DNA of 64,000 nt from Botrimarina hoheduenensis (GCF_007859815.1 NZ_SJPH01000010.1:1-64000), one strand, 5' to 3'; shown: positions 36,543 to 45,648, counted from the first letter of the stretch. Program-made: numbers and translations. Notes: generated by a model not told the origin, from the sequence alone.

Positions 36543-36874
36543 TTAAAGAAGCCCTCTCACAAGCCGGCTTGGCACCGATAGCGGTAGTGGGACTGATCGC
36601 TTTTTTTGCGGTGTTCGTTGGGGTGCTTGTGTGGACGATGACTCGCCCGCGGCGCGATATCGAAACGTGGTCTTCGCTGCCATTGGCAGACGGGAAGGAC
36701 CCCGTGCAACCGCGTACGCCCCCAACATCATCTGACACCGACCCCCTCACCACCGATCGACTCCAAGCCACACAACTGCCCACGGTCAAGAAATCGTGTG
36801 GCAAGTGCGAACGCTGCGATTGCGATCCTCAGCCCCTCGTAAAGGTTGGAGTCGCGACACCGGCCTCGGTGTGA
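36539..36874 (+). CDS. ccoQ: CcoQ-like small membrane protein with four-cysteine tail
   Basis: 111 aa. One transmembrane helix (about 11-33, LAPIAVVGLIAFFAVFVGVLV) is followed by TRPRRDIE and a Pro/Thr/Asp-rich linker, in the position and topology of CcoQ/FixQ. Unlike normal CcoQ (about 50-60 aa) it ends with a basic KKSCGKCERCDCD block holding Cys87, Cys90, Cys93 and Cys95. This pattern could bind copper, zinc or an Fe-S cluster, or form disulfides depending on topology. An ATGA overlap couples it to ccoNO. Confidence 0.75.
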   Translation: MIKEALSQAGLAPIAVVGLIAFFAVFVGVLVWTMTRPRRDIETWSSLPLADGKDPVQPRTPPTSSDTDPLTTDRLQATQLPTVKKSCGKCERCDCDPQPLVKVGVATPASV

Positions 36875-36964
36875 TCCGCCTCATTCACTTCCGCAGCTTG
36901 CTGCTATCTCCACTTACGTTTCCGCTTGCCGTAACGCAACCTTCCTCGCAAACGCTCTGGTCCG

Positions 36965-37633
36965 ATGGCCGAACAAGATCCTCAATCGCGTGACGAAAAC
37001 AATCCCGAGTTGGCTGGCCACAGCTACGACGGGATCCAGGAATACGACAACCCGACACCACGCTGGTGGGAACTACTGTTCGTCGGTTCGATACTGTTCA
37101 GTGTGGTCTACACAATCTGGTTCCATTCGCCACAGAAAGGCCGAACCATTGAGAAGCGCTACGAGGCAAACTTGGCGGCGAACATGCGGCTACAGTTCGG
37201 CGAGATCGGCGACCTGACCGCAGACGAAGCAACGATTCTTAAGTACATGAACGACGAAGAATGGCTTAAGGTTGGTGCCTCAACTTTCACCACCAACTGC
37301 GTCTCTTGCCACGGCCGCGAAGGGGAGGGCCTCTCAGGACCCAATCTGACCGATGAGCACTACCTGAACGTTAAGCAAATTGCGGATATCGCCAAGGTCG
37401 TAACCGAGGGTGCCAAGAACGGCGCGATGCCCGCCTGGGGCAATCGCTTGCATCCGAACGAGATCGTGCTGGTCTCGTCTTACGTCGCTTCGTTGCGTGG
37501 ACAAAATGAGACGGGGCCTCGGCCTGCTGAAGGACAGATTATCGCTCCTTGGCCGGTGCCTAACGAAACAAATGACAAAGCGCCGGACGATAAAAATCAG
37601 CAAGCGTTTGGTACCGACACTTCAGTGCGCTGA
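36965..37633 (+). CDS. ccoP: cbb3 oxidase subunit III, mono-haem CcoP
   Basis: 222 aa. The N-terminal soluble part has DGIQEYDNPTPRWWELLF, the classic CcoP start, and one transmembrane helix (about 37-54). A single c-type haem site CVSCH (112-116) is followed by GLSGPNLTDEHYL and the axial-Met block GAMPAWGNRL. Standard CcoP has two CxxCH motifs; only one is present and the protein is correspondingly shorter. Role: electron transfer from soluble cytochrome c to CcoO/CcoN. The ATG at 36965 is preceded by a 90-bp gap after the CcoQ-like gene. Confidence 0.9.
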   Translation: MAEQDPQSRDENNPELAGHSYDGIQEYDNPTPRWWELLFVGSILFSVVYTIWFHSPQKGRTIEKRYEANLAANMRLQFGEIGDLTADEATILKYMNDEEWLKVGASTFTTNCVSCHGREGEGLSGPNLTDEHYLNVKQIADIAKVVTEGAKNGAMPAWGNRLHPNEIVLVSSYVASLRGQNETGPRPAEGQIIAPWPVPNETNDKAPDDKNQQAFGTDTSVR

Positions 37634-37745
37634 CCTTTGACCTTACTTCGGCGGTCTGACGGTCAGGCACCCAGGCGTTGGCACTCGTTGTCCGCCGCAG
37701 CGCTCGCGCGCTTGACAACCCTCTTGAGCCAGAAGGCTCACTTCG

Positions 37746-39188
37746 ATGACTACCACGAACCAACTGCCTGTCCTCCAACCCGAAGAGCGGGTCCTCTCAA
37801 CGCTTGATCAAGATGGGCGTCGGCGTTGGTTGTCTCCGCGTCTGTCGACCGGACGATTTTGGTCTCGACGACGACTCGTAGCCTATGGGTTGATCGCCCT
37901 CTACACGCTGCTGCCCTTTATCCGCATCGGCGGTCGACCGGCCATACAGCTGGACCTCTTCAATGGCCGGTTTGCTCTTTTCGGTCTTGAACTCCGCCCC
38001 ACCGACCTGGAGCTGCTGGCGGTCTTTGGGCTGCTGGTCGGACTGAGCATTTTCTTCTTGACCGCGATCTTTGGACGGGTCTGGTGTGGTTGGGGATGTC
38101 CGCAGACGGTCTATATGGAGTTTGTGTTTCGCCCCCTCGAACGCTTCTTTACCGGAGTGTCTGGCAGGGGGGGCAAGCCACGCGGCTCGGTTCCTGCCTG
38201 GCGAAGCGGCCTGATGTACCTCGTCTTCTTGGTGATTTGCTGGCACCTAGCGAACACGTTTCTCGCCTACTTCGTTGGCGTCGAGGCGCTGCATCGTTGG
38301 ATCTGGACCCAACCCCCTTGGGCGCACCCCGGTGCGTTTGCGTTGGTTCTCAGCGTGACGGTTTTGATGATGTTTGATTTCTGCTATTGGCGCGAGCAGA
38401 TGTGCATCATCGGCTGCCCCTACGGCCGCTTCCAGTCGGTGCTCTTAGACCCCTCCAGCCTGATCGTCGGCTACGATAAACGCCGTGGCGAACCACGCGG
38501 TCGCGGACGCGATCGCCAAGAGAAAGGACTCGGAGACTGCGTCAATTGCCACATGTGTGTCGATGTCTGCCCCACTGGCATCGACATCCGTGACGGGCTC
38601 CAGCTTGAGTGTATCAACTGCACTCAGTGCATCGATGTTTGCGACAGCGTGATGGATCGGGTTGGCACGCCGCGCGGACTGATCCGATATAGCTCGCAGC
38701 GTGCGTTGGCGGGGGAGCCGACACGTATCGTGCGAGCACGCGTGCTGATCTATGCCGGGGTTATCCTCGGGCTCTTGATCCTGTTCCTAACCCTGCTTAC
38801 AAACCGCCGGCCTTTTGATGTCACGCTGCTGCGTGGACTTGGTCGTCCGTTCTCAACAGCACCGGGCGGAGAGATCGAGAATCTGTTGCGGGCAAAGATC
38901 GTTAACCGGGGCACCGCTGCCAATCGTTATCAGATCGAGGTGCTTTCGCCCGCAACCGTGCACCTCGCCGAGGTGCGTACGCTCGAAATCGAAGCCGGCG
39001 ATTCTCTCACCGAGCCAATCCGCTTGCTCGCGCCGAGCACCGCCTTTGCCGAGCGAGGGGGCACGCTCGAGATAGCACTGCGTTTCCGCGATCAAACGGA
39101 GGGGCAAGTCGAATTGAACTATTGGCTCTTCGGTCCCGCTAAGGTGCCATCGCCTGCTCCGTCCAGCAATCTCCTGAGCAACCCATGA
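37746..39188 (+). CDS. ccoG: CcoG/FixG copper-reducing polyferredoxin
   Basis: 480 aa. Several N-terminal membrane helices carry the conserved CGWGCPQTVYMEF block. Then two ferredoxin-type clusters appear: CVNCHMCVDVCPTGIDIRDG and CINCTQCIDVCDSVM. Another helix and a C-terminal Ig-like domain follow (about 375-465). Family role: Cu(II) reduction for assembly of the CuB centre of cbb3 oxidase. It overlaps ccoH by ATGA. Confidence 0.93.
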   Translation: MTTTNQLPVLQPEERVLSTLDQDGRRRWLSPRLSTGRFWSRRRLVAYGLIALYTLLPFIRIGGRPAIQLDLFNGRFALFGLELRPTDLELLAVFGLLVGLSIFFLTAIFGRVWCGWGCPQTVYMEFVFRPLERFFTGVSGRGGKPRGSVPAWRSGLMYLVFLVICWHLANTFLAYFVGVEALHRWIWTQPPWAHPGAFALVLSVTVLMMFDFCYWREQMCIIGCPYGRFQSVLLDPSSLIVGYDKRRGEPRGRGRDRQEKGLGDCVNCHMCVDVCPTGIDIRDGLQLECINCTQCIDVCDSVMDRVGTPRGLIRYSSQRALAGEPTRIVRARVLIYAGVILGLLILFLTLLTNRRPFDVTLLRGLGRPFSTAPGGEIENLLRAKIVNRGTAANRYQIEVLSPATVHLAEVRTLEIEAGDSLTEPIRLLAPSTAFAERGGTLEIALRFRDQTEGQVELNYWLFGPAKVPSPAPSSNLLSNP

Positions 39189-39766
39189 ACACGCCTCAAC
39201 TTATTTCAAGCGGAGTCGGCCGCGGTGCTGAGTCGCAGCCAACTGATCCCCCCTCACCCGGGGAAGGGTGGCGTAGCGCTCGCTGGCCGCTGCTAGTTGT
39301 CGTGCTGCTGGGGGGCCACGCCGTGATTATTACCGTTGCTCTGCTGCTTTCGCTCGCCTGGATCCCCGCCGCGCTAACCGCCCCGGCCGGCTACGAAGAG
39401 GCTCTTGCCTGGGACGATCTGCAAGCGGCTCGCCAACGCAGCGACCAACTGGGCTGGAGCCTGGAGTTGTCTCCCACGGACAAAAACTTACTCAACGGCG
39501 ACCGTGTTGTCGAAATCCGTCTCGTTGATCGCGGCGGTCAGCCAATCCGCAACGCTGAGATAAAGCTGCAGATGTACCACCTGTCACGTCCCGGGACGGT
39601 CTTTGTTAGCGAAGTTCTGCCCGACGAGAGCGGTCTGTACACCACAGCACTGCCGATGCGTCGCGAAGGTGCCTATCAACTGAAGGCGGTTGCCCAGCGC
39701 GGAGCCGAGCAGTTGCTGGTAGATACGGAGATCTGGTCCCCCGCTTCAATCGGAAGGCTGCCATGA
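39185..39766 (+). CDS. ccoH: CcoH/FixH family assembly protein
   Basis: 193 aa. A single transmembrane helix (about 37-60, WPLLVVVLLGGHAVIITVALLLSLAW) is followed by a periplasmic Ig-like domain with the FixH pattern (GYEEALAWDDLQAARQRSDQ, then strand VVEIRLVDRGGQPIRNAEIKL and the ending GAYQLKAVAQ). Family role: maturation or stability of cbb3 oxidase. It overlaps both neighbours by 4 bp. Confidence 0.88.
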   Translation: MNTPQLISSGVGRGAESQPTDPPSPGEGWRSARWPLLVVVLLGGHAVIITVALLLSLAWIPAALTAPAGYEEALAWDDLQAARQRSDQLGWSLELSPTDKNLLNGDRVVEIRLVDRGGQPIRNAEIKLQMYHLSRPGTVFVSEVLPDESGLYTTALPMRREGAYQLKAVAQRGAEQLLVDTEIWSPASIGRLP

Positions 39767-40557
39767 CCTCCCTTTTGCTGGCGGTGCTCGCGGCGAGCCT
39801 CTTCGGTTCGCTCCACTGTGCTGGCATGTGTGGCCCGTTGTGTGCCATTGCGGTCAGCGGTAACCGTCGTGGCGGCAGCGTCGCAGCCCTGCATGCCGCC
39901 TACCACGGTGGCAGGCTCGTCTCATACGCCTTGGTTGGCGCAATCGCAGGTAGTGCGGGAGCGATGCTCGACCTGGCCTCGACCCTTGCGGGGCTCCAGC
40001 CGTTTGCTCTGGCTGCGGCCGGGGGCATGATGATCTTGTTTGGCTTCGCTGAGATCGCGCGACAGCAGAAATTCGATAACGCCTTGGCCCGCTGGGGACA
40101 TTGGCGACCTCCGCAGCGATGGACGCAAACCATCCAGCGTGGCCAGCGCTTCGCGGCAAAGCAGCCTGCTTTGCCGCGCGCTCTGGTCATCGGGCTGCTC
40201 ACAACGCTGCTCCCGTGCGGTTGGTTGTATGCGTTCGTGGTGACCGCCGCAGGGGCAGGGGCACCTCTCACCGGAGCGACGGTGATGGCCGTATTCTGGT
40301 TAGGAACCTTACCGGTCATGCTCACGCTCGGCGTTGGCGTTCGGCGCCTGTCCGGCCTGCTGGGCGATCGGCTGCCGGTGCTTACCGCGACCGCTCTGGT
40401 AGCGGTTGGCCTTGTTACTCTGTCCGGACGGCTCGCGCTCGAGCCACAGGCAATAGCGGCTCAGGCGACTGCCGACGCGGCCGCCCACGCCGCCGCAGTG
40501 CCCAACCCCGATCAACTCCCCGCATGCTGTCGCGCCGGCAAGGAGCAGTCCGAGTGA
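39763..40557 (+). CDS. SafE/DsbD-like membrane protein of the cco cluster
   Basis: 264 aa with about six helices. It begins SLLLAVLAASLFGSLHCAGMCGPLCAIAV, with Cys and His spaced as in the DsbD_2/TauE-SafE-like family (HC-x2-MCGP), and has another Cys in LLTTLLPCGWLYAFV. Genes of this family sit between fixH and fixI in many cbb3 clusters, where a role in copper or thiol transfer during oxidase assembly is assumed. It overlaps FixH upstream and the P-type ATPase (GTGA, 40554-40557) downstream. Confidence 0.82.
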   Translation: MTSLLLAVLAASLFGSLHCAGMCGPLCAIAVSGNRRGGSVAALHAAYHGGRLVSYALVGAIAGSAGAMLDLASTLAGLQPFALAAAGGMMILFGFAEIARQQKFDNALARWGHWRPPQRWTQTIQRGQRFAAKQPALPRALVIGLLTTLLPCGWLYAFVVTAAGAGAPLTGATVMAVFWLGTLPVMLTLGVGVRRLSGLLGDRLPVLTATALVAVGLVTLSGRLALEPQAIAAQATADAAAHAAAVPNPDQLPACCRAGKEQSE

Positions 40558-43085
40558 CTTCTGCCACAAGCGCTCAAGAGCCCGTCGAGCATGCTCAGGG
40601 AATTCCAAACGTAAGCTGCGATCACTGCGGCTTGCCCGTGCCTATCGCTTTGTTCGAGGCAGATGCTGCCCATCAATTCTGCTGCGGTGGTTGTGCCGTT
40701 GCTTACGAAGTGATCCACGGTGCCGGGTTGGACGAGTACTATGCGGTTCGGCAACGCGTCGTCTCATCGGCTCAGCCGTCGCAGGGGATCGGTTCAACCT
40801 ATCTGGCTTATGATTCAAGCGTGTTTCTTGATCGTCACACGCACACCACTGAGGGGGGCCTGCGGGCGGCCGAGTTTCGGTTGGGCGGGGTTCACTGCGC
40901 AGCCTGCGTGTGGCTAGTAGAAAAGCTTCCGAAGATCGTCCCCGGGGTTGTCGAATCGCGACTCTCACTGGGGTCAGCACGAGCACGGGTGGTTTGGGAT
41001 CCTGAGCGTGTGTCGCTCTCGTGCGTTGCCCGCCAGCTAGATCGACTTGGCTACTCGCCGCAGCCAATCCGCGATAGCGCGAATCGTCAGGTGCATGACG
41101 CCGACAATCGCCGCAGGCTAGTCCGCGTTGCCGTCGCAGGAGCGTTAGCGGGCAACAACATGCTGATCGCGCTCGCACTCTACGCGGGAGTGTTTGATGG
41201 CATCGAGACTCAGTTCGCGACGCTCTTTCGCTGGTTGAGCTTGGGACTCGGCTGGATCTCGCTGCTCTGGCCTGGTGCCACTTTCTTTAGGAGTGCCATC
41301 ACGGGCTTGCGGGCTGGTGTACCGAACCTCGATCAACCAATCGCGGGCGCTCTCGCGGTTGGAGCCGTAGCAGGAACAGCAAACGTGCTGCTGGCGCGCG
41401 GCGATATCTACTTCGATTCGCTCAGTGTGCTCGTCTTCTTGCTGCTAGTAGGCCGGTATCTGCAAGCGATGCAGCAGCGATGGGCACATGAGGCCGTTGG
41501 CCTGATGTTGTCGATGACGCCCGATACGTGCCGCGTTGTCCGCGGCGCTGAACTTGTTGAAGAGCCGATCGAGGCTCTCGCTTGCGACGACGTGTTCGAG
41601 GTGCGCCCCGGCGAGCTCTTTCCCGCCGATGGTGTTGTTATCAGCGGACGATCGGCGATCGATCAATCGATCCTGACCGGTGAATCAACGCCGCACACCG
41701 TTGATCGGGGCGACACGGTTTGCGCAGCAGCGCAGAATCTCGCCGCGACGCTGCGGGTGAAGACATCTGCGGTCGGAGCCGAGACACGCGTCGGCAAGCT
41801 AACCCAACTTGTGGAAGACGGCCTCTCTACTAAACCGGCTATCGTACGCTTTGCCGATCGCGTGGCGGGCTGGTTCATCGTGATCGTCTCGGCACTCGCG
41901 GCGTTGAATCTCACGTGGTGGGGAACCACAACGGGCCTCGCCGGAGCCGTTGATTCAACCGTCGCTTTGCTCATCGTGGCATGTCCCTGCGCTCTGGGGC
42001 TGGCGACACCGCTGACGATGGCGGTCGCGATCGGCAAAGGCTCTCAGCGGGGCATGTTGATCAAGAGCGCGACGGCCCTCGAGCAACTGGCACGGATCAG
42101 CCCCAAGAATCCCGGACATCTGCTGCTCGACAAGACCGGCACGCTCACGCGCGCCGTGCTGCGCATGGAACAATGGCACGGACCGATTGAACTACAGTCC
42201 TGGGTTGCTGCGATCGAATCGGAATCAAACCACCCGGTGGCTAAGGCTTTAGTCGCCCGTCTCGGCCCCGTATCGGCAGAGCAAACCGATTCGCTGTTCG
42301 ATCGCACCGAAGTGCACGGCAGCGGTGTCCGCGCGCGAACCCCACTAGGGCTGATGCTGGTGGGGTCTCCCCGCTTCGCGCGCGAGTCGGGCGTCTTCAT
42401 CGCTGCCGACAAAGTCACACTGATCGATCACGGCCGCGCGCAGGGCTATCTGGTTGCCGTGGTGGCCCTCGATAACCATGTTCATGCCGTTATCTGGCTG
42501 AGCGATACGCTACAAGCGAATTGTCGCCGTGATATAGCAAGGCTCATTGAGGGGGGCTGGTGCCCGACGATTCTCTCGGGCGACGCATCACAACCCGTTC
42601 AGATGGTCGCGCAGGCGGTCGGTATCGAGCCGACGCAAGCCCACGGCGAGCTTTCACCTGAAGAAAAATTGGCACACGTTCGTCGGTGCGTTAGCGTTCC
42701 AGAAGGGGAACGCGGCGTGGTGGCGATGGTCGGAGACGGAGTTAATGACGCCGCAGCGCTCGCGGCGGCCGACGTTGGCATCGCGGTTCAAGGGGGGGCC
42801 GAGGTGTCCTTGGCGGCGGCTGACGTCTACTTGAATGAACCGGGGATCGGAAAGCTGGTTGAACTCGTTGAGCTGGCGGAAGAAACCATGCGGGTGGCCC
42901 GACGCAACCTGGGCCTATCGCTCGGGTATAACCTAGTGGCGGTTACGCTCGCGATCGCCGGCCTCATCACGCCGCTGGTCGCCGCGATTCTGATGCCTAT
43001 CAGCTCGGCAACGGTGCTGGCCTCGGCGGCGACTTTCTCGACAACAAAGCGCTCGGCTTCTTCCCTCCAGCGGGAGCCCTCCTAG
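40554..43085 (+). CDS. ccoI: CcoI/FixI copper-exporting P1B-type ATPase
   Basis: 843 aa from GTG 40554, inside the overlap with the previous stop. A long in-frame extension upstream lies within that gene and was rejected. N-terminal CDHCGLPVP and CCGGCAVAYEV form the CcoI-specific Cys domain, then an HMA domain with GGVHCAACVW (CxxC at 115-118). The ion path is CPC at 477-479 (VACPCALGLATPLT), the phosphorylation site DKTGTLT (Asp526) and the hinge GDGVNDAAALAAADVGIA. Role: delivery of copper to the periplasmic side for CuB assembly, as in the cbb3 biogenesis pathway. The stop overlaps the ccoS start by one base. Confidence 0.94.
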   Translation: MTSATSAQEPVEHAQGIPNVSCDHCGLPVPIALFEADAAHQFCCGGCAVAYEVIHGAGLDEYYAVRQRVVSSAQPSQGIGSTYLAYDSSVFLDRHTHTTEGGLRAAEFRLGGVHCAACVWLVEKLPKIVPGVVESRLSLGSARARVVWDPERVSLSCVARQLDRLGYSPQPIRDSANRQVHDADNRRRLVRVAVAGALAGNNMLIALALYAGVFDGIETQFATLFRWLSLGLGWISLLWPGATFFRSAITGLRAGVPNLDQPIAGALAVGAVAGTANVLLARGDIYFDSLSVLVFLLLVGRYLQAMQQRWAHEAVGLMLSMTPDTCRVVRGAELVEEPIEALACDDVFEVRPGELFPADGVVISGRSAIDQSILTGESTPHTVDRGDTVCAAAQNLAATLRVKTSAVGAETRVGKLTQLVEDGLSTKPAIVRFADRVAGWFIVIVSALAALNLTWWGTTTGLAGAVDSTVALLIVACPCALGLATPLTMAVAIGKGSQRGMLIKSATALEQLARISPKNPGHLLLDKTGTLTRAVLRMEQWHGPIELQSWVAAIESESNHPVAKALVARLGPVSAEQTDSLFDRTEVHGSGVRARTPLGLMLVGSPRFARESGVFIAADKVTLIDHGRAQGYLVAVVALDNHVHAVIWLSDTLQANCRRDIARLIEGGWCPTILSGDASQPVQMVAQAVGIEPTQAHGELSPEEKLAHVRRCVSVPEGERGVVAMVGDGVNDAAALAAADVGIAVQGGAEVSLAAADVYLNEPGIGKLVELVELAEETMRVARRNLGLSLGYNLVAVTLAIAGLITPLVAAILMPISSATVLASAATFSTTKRSASSLQREPS

Positions 43086-43255
43086 TGTCGGTCGTGTTTA
43101 TCATGGCACCGATTGCGCTCGTGTTGGCCGCGGTTGCGGTCGTGGGCTTTGTTTGGGCGGCGCGTGACGGACAATTCGACGATGTCGAGACCCCCAAACA
43201 CCGCATCCTGTTTGACGATCCCCCCCCAAAAGCCGACGTGACCGACAAACGCTAA
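43085..43255 (+). CDS. ccoS: CcoS, small cbb3 oxidase assembly protein
   Basis: 56 aa, a short gene starting GTG at 43085 that shares one base with the ccoI stop (TAGTG). One helix (about 7-26, APIALVLAAVAVVGFVWAAR) is followed by the family block DGQFDDVETPKHRILFDD, which is the CcoS signature. Role: incorporation of haem and copper cofactors in cbb3 oxidase. It completes the ccoNO-Q-P-G-H-(SafE)-I-S set. Confidence 0.93.
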   Translation: MSVVFIMAPIALVLAAVAVVGFVWAARDGQFDDVETPKHRILFDDPPPKADVTDKR

Positions 43256-43324
43256 GCGATTAAGCTAGGCGATCTGCGGCACGCGTCGGGTGCCAGCGCA
43301 TCCTCCTTCCTTGATCCAGACACC

Positions 43325-44815
43325 ATGCACCAACGCCAGCAAATCGGCACCACCACGGATTGTCAGACTGCCCCCCTCGAGGTTCCTAGCCCGCTCGATC
43401 GCCGCCAATTTCTTGGCCGCGGTTTTCTTGGCACGGGGGCTGCCATTGCCGCCGGGGCTTTCGCCAACCTGCACGGTGTGGGACGCCTCTCGGCCGCGGG
43501 CTTCCGCTCGCCGGGCGAGCGGCCCGTCTTCGGCTTCATTGGCACCGGAATCCGCTACGAAGCGCTGATCGCAGACGGAGTTCGTTTCGGGCCCTGCGCA
43601 GCAATCTGCGACGTTGACGGTGCTCAACTCCGCGCTGCGGCCGATAAGCTTGGCCGGGTTTACAACGATGCCGGACTCTCGGCCCCGCAAGTCGATCAGT
43701 GCGAGGACTACCGCTATGTTCTTGATCGACCGGATATCGATGTGGTGGTGATCGCGACGCCCGATCATTGGCACGTCAAGATCGCGGTCGAGGCCCTGCA
43801 CGCTGGCAAGGATGTCTACTGCGAGAAACCGTTGACGCTGACGATCGACGAAGGCCGCGTGATCCAGAAGGCGATCGCCGACACGGGACGCGTGTTTCAG
43901 GTCGGCACGCAGCAAAGATCCGAAGTCGATTTTCAGATCGCAGCCGGAATGATGCGCGAAGGGCGGATCGGCAAAGTCCGTCGTGTCACGTGCGGCATCG
44001 ACGACTCGCCGAGCAGCGATGCCCTGCCGCTCTGCGCACCGCCCACGGAAATGAACTGGAATCGCTGGCTAGGGCCGGCCCCCTGGGTCGAGTACCGCGC
44101 TGCCGAGAAGCCGAGCGGAATTGGCTATGGGGGTCATCAGCCCCAGAGCCGTGGACACGTTCATTTCCGCTGGTGGTACGAATACGCCGGCGGCAAGCTG
44201 ACCGACTGGGGCGCGCACCATGTCGATATCGCGCTGTGGGCTCTCAACAAATCCGACGGATCAATCGGCCCCTTCACGGTCGAGGCGTTGCGTGCTGAGC
44301 ACCCGGTTCCCTTTGAGGATGGCATGCCTACCCTCGATGATCGTTTCAACACCGCCACCTCTTATCACCTGCGAGTGACGTTCCAAGATGGCATTGAACT
44401 CGACATCGTCGATTTTTCTGACGAGCTGAAGTTTGGTAACGGCATCCTGTTCCAAGGCGACGCCGGCCGCTACTTCGTCAACCGTGGCAAGCTGACCGGC
44501 AAGCCGGTCGAGGACCTGACCGACAAGCCGCTTGCCGGGGACTATCTGAAAGCCATTTACGATGGCCCCGCCGATCCGAACGCCCCTTCAGCCCACATGG
44601 CCAACTTCATGGCGTGCGTCAAGTCGCGACAGACGCCAATCTCCGACGCCGCGTCACACCATCGGCATCTGACCGTTTGTCACGCCGCGAATATCGCGAT
44701 GCGTCTCGGACGTAAACTGACTTTTGATCCCGCCACCGAGCGCTTCGTCAACGACGATCGGGCGAACCAGCTGATCGCCCGCGAGAACCGCAAGGGCTAC
44801 GAGATCGCCGTATGA
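43325..44815 (+). CDS. Tat-exported Gfo/Idh/MocA family oxidoreductase
   Basis: 496 aa. The N-terminus has a twin-arginine signal (DRRQFLGRGFLGTGAAIAAGAF, about 25-46). The Rossmann domain begins RPVFGFIGTGIRYEALI and shows VVVIATPDHWHVKIAVEALHAGKDVYCEKPLTLT (the EKP catalytic Lys). The C-terminal domain carries WNRWLGPAPWVEYR and HFRWWYEYAGGKLTDWGAHHVDIALWAL, typical of planctomycete sugar dehydrogenases. Role: NAD(P)-dependent oxidation of a sugar or inositol-like compound in the periplasm; substrate unknown. It overlaps the next gene by ATGA. Confidence 0.92.
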   Translation: MHQRQQIGTTTDCQTAPLEVPSPLDRRQFLGRGFLGTGAAIAAGAFANLHGVGRLSAAGFRSPGERPVFGFIGTGIRYEALIADGVRFGPCAAICDVDGAQLRAAADKLGRVYNDAGLSAPQVDQCEDYRYVLDRPDIDVVVIATPDHWHVKIAVEALHAGKDVYCEKPLTLTIDEGRVIQKAIADTGRVFQVGTQQRSEVDFQIAAGMMREGRIGKVRRVTCGIDDSPSSDALPLCAPPTEMNWNRWLGPAPWVEYRAAEKPSGIGYGGHQPQSRGHVHFRWWYEYAGGKLTDWGAHHVDIALWALNKSDGSIGPFTVEALRAEHPVPFEDGMPTLDDRFNTATSYHLRVTFQDGIELDIVDFSDELKFGNGILFQGDAGRYFVNRGKLTGKPVEDLTDKPLAGDYLKAIYDGPADPNAPSAHMANFMACVKSRQTPISDAASHHRHLTVCHAANIAMRLGRKLTFDPATERFVNDDRANQLIARENRKGYEIAV

Positions 44816-45648
44816 GTCGACAGGCGCTAGCGACGCTGTGGCTTGCGCTGGGCATGAGCGCGGCCCCAACCGGTGCCGGCGAGGTTATCGAGGAACTGAT
44901 CTTCCAAGTTGCACCGGAGGCACGCGCTGAATTCTTGCGTGCGGATCGCGTTATCTGGACGACAGCCCTTGAGACCCAGCCCGGTTTTCTAGGTAAAGAA
45001 ACGCTGCTGCCGGCGAGTAATCCGGATCAGGTGCGTTTGCAGATTCGCTGGCGCTCGCAGGCCGATTGGGATGCCGTGCCGGCGGACCTGCTTGCTCAGG
45101 CTGACCGTCTTTTTCGCGCGGCGTTGCCGGAAACCGACTTCCGAATGCTCTCGGCTCGCGGGTTGGTAATCGCTCCGACTCGGGCGGTAACCCACTGGCG
45201 GGTGTCGGAACTCCTGACGACCGAACGGCTCGCTCTGACCGGGATCGTGTCAATTCCGCGCGATCCGGTCTATCACATGGCCAAGCGTTTTATTGCGGTC
45301 CCACTCACCCCGGTAATCGAGGCCGCGACGAAAGACTGGCATCCCGCGCGTGTCGACCGTTGCGTTGTGGTTTTCGATTGTGTTGACGATTACCGTTCGC
45401 AGATGCCGCTCCGGCGGTTTCTTAGCCAGTCGGCTTGGCTCGCCTTTCGCGACGCGGAGGCACCCCAGGGCCAGCGGTGGATGAGCGATCAGGGCCCCGC
45501 GCCAGCGAAGATGGGCGAGGCTTACGTCGTTTGGCCAGGCGTTGATACGGCAGACCGCTCGTTCACGTGGCCGTATGCGGTGACGCGTGTTCGGCTGCTG
45601 GAAGCGCTGGCGGCGGCCGATCAAGCAGCCGATCCGCAACCGGATTGA
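44812..45648 (+). CDS. Secreted two-domain protein (TIGR03792-like plus unnamed oxidoreductase-like domain)
   Basis: 278 aa with a signal peptide (about 1-22). Residues about 24-110 match the TIGR03792-type dimeric alpha-beta-barrel pattern (EELIFQVAPEARAEFLRADRVIWTTAL, then PGFLGKETLL). Residues about 125-270 resemble an exported domain often placed before c-type haem domains: VVFDCVDDYRSQMPLRRFL, then GEAYVVWPGV and FTWPYAVTRVRL. No haem or metal motif is present here. Function unknown. The 3' end overlaps the convergent methyltransferase by 86 bp. ATGA coupling to the oxidoreductase suggests a shared pathway. Confidence 0.6.
   Translation: MSRQALATLWLALGMSAAPTGAGEVIEELIFQVAPEARAEFLRADRVIWTTALETQPGFLGKETLLPASNPDQVRLQIRWRSQADWDAVPADLLAQADRLFRAALPETDFRMLSARGLVIAPTRAVTHWRVSELLTTERLALTGIVSIPRDPVYHMAKRFIAVPLTPVIEAATKDWHPARVDRCVVVFDCVDDYRSQMPLRRFLSQSAWLAFRDAEAPQGQRWMSDQGPAPAKMGEAYVVWPGVDTADRSFTWPYAVTRVRLLEALAAADQAADPQPD

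Noticed and set aside
40101..40553. In-frame upstream extension of the P-type ATPase
   Set aside because: It lies within the SafE/DsbD-like gene in another frame; the extension has no homology-like motif, while GTG 40554 fits the overlap pattern of the cluster.
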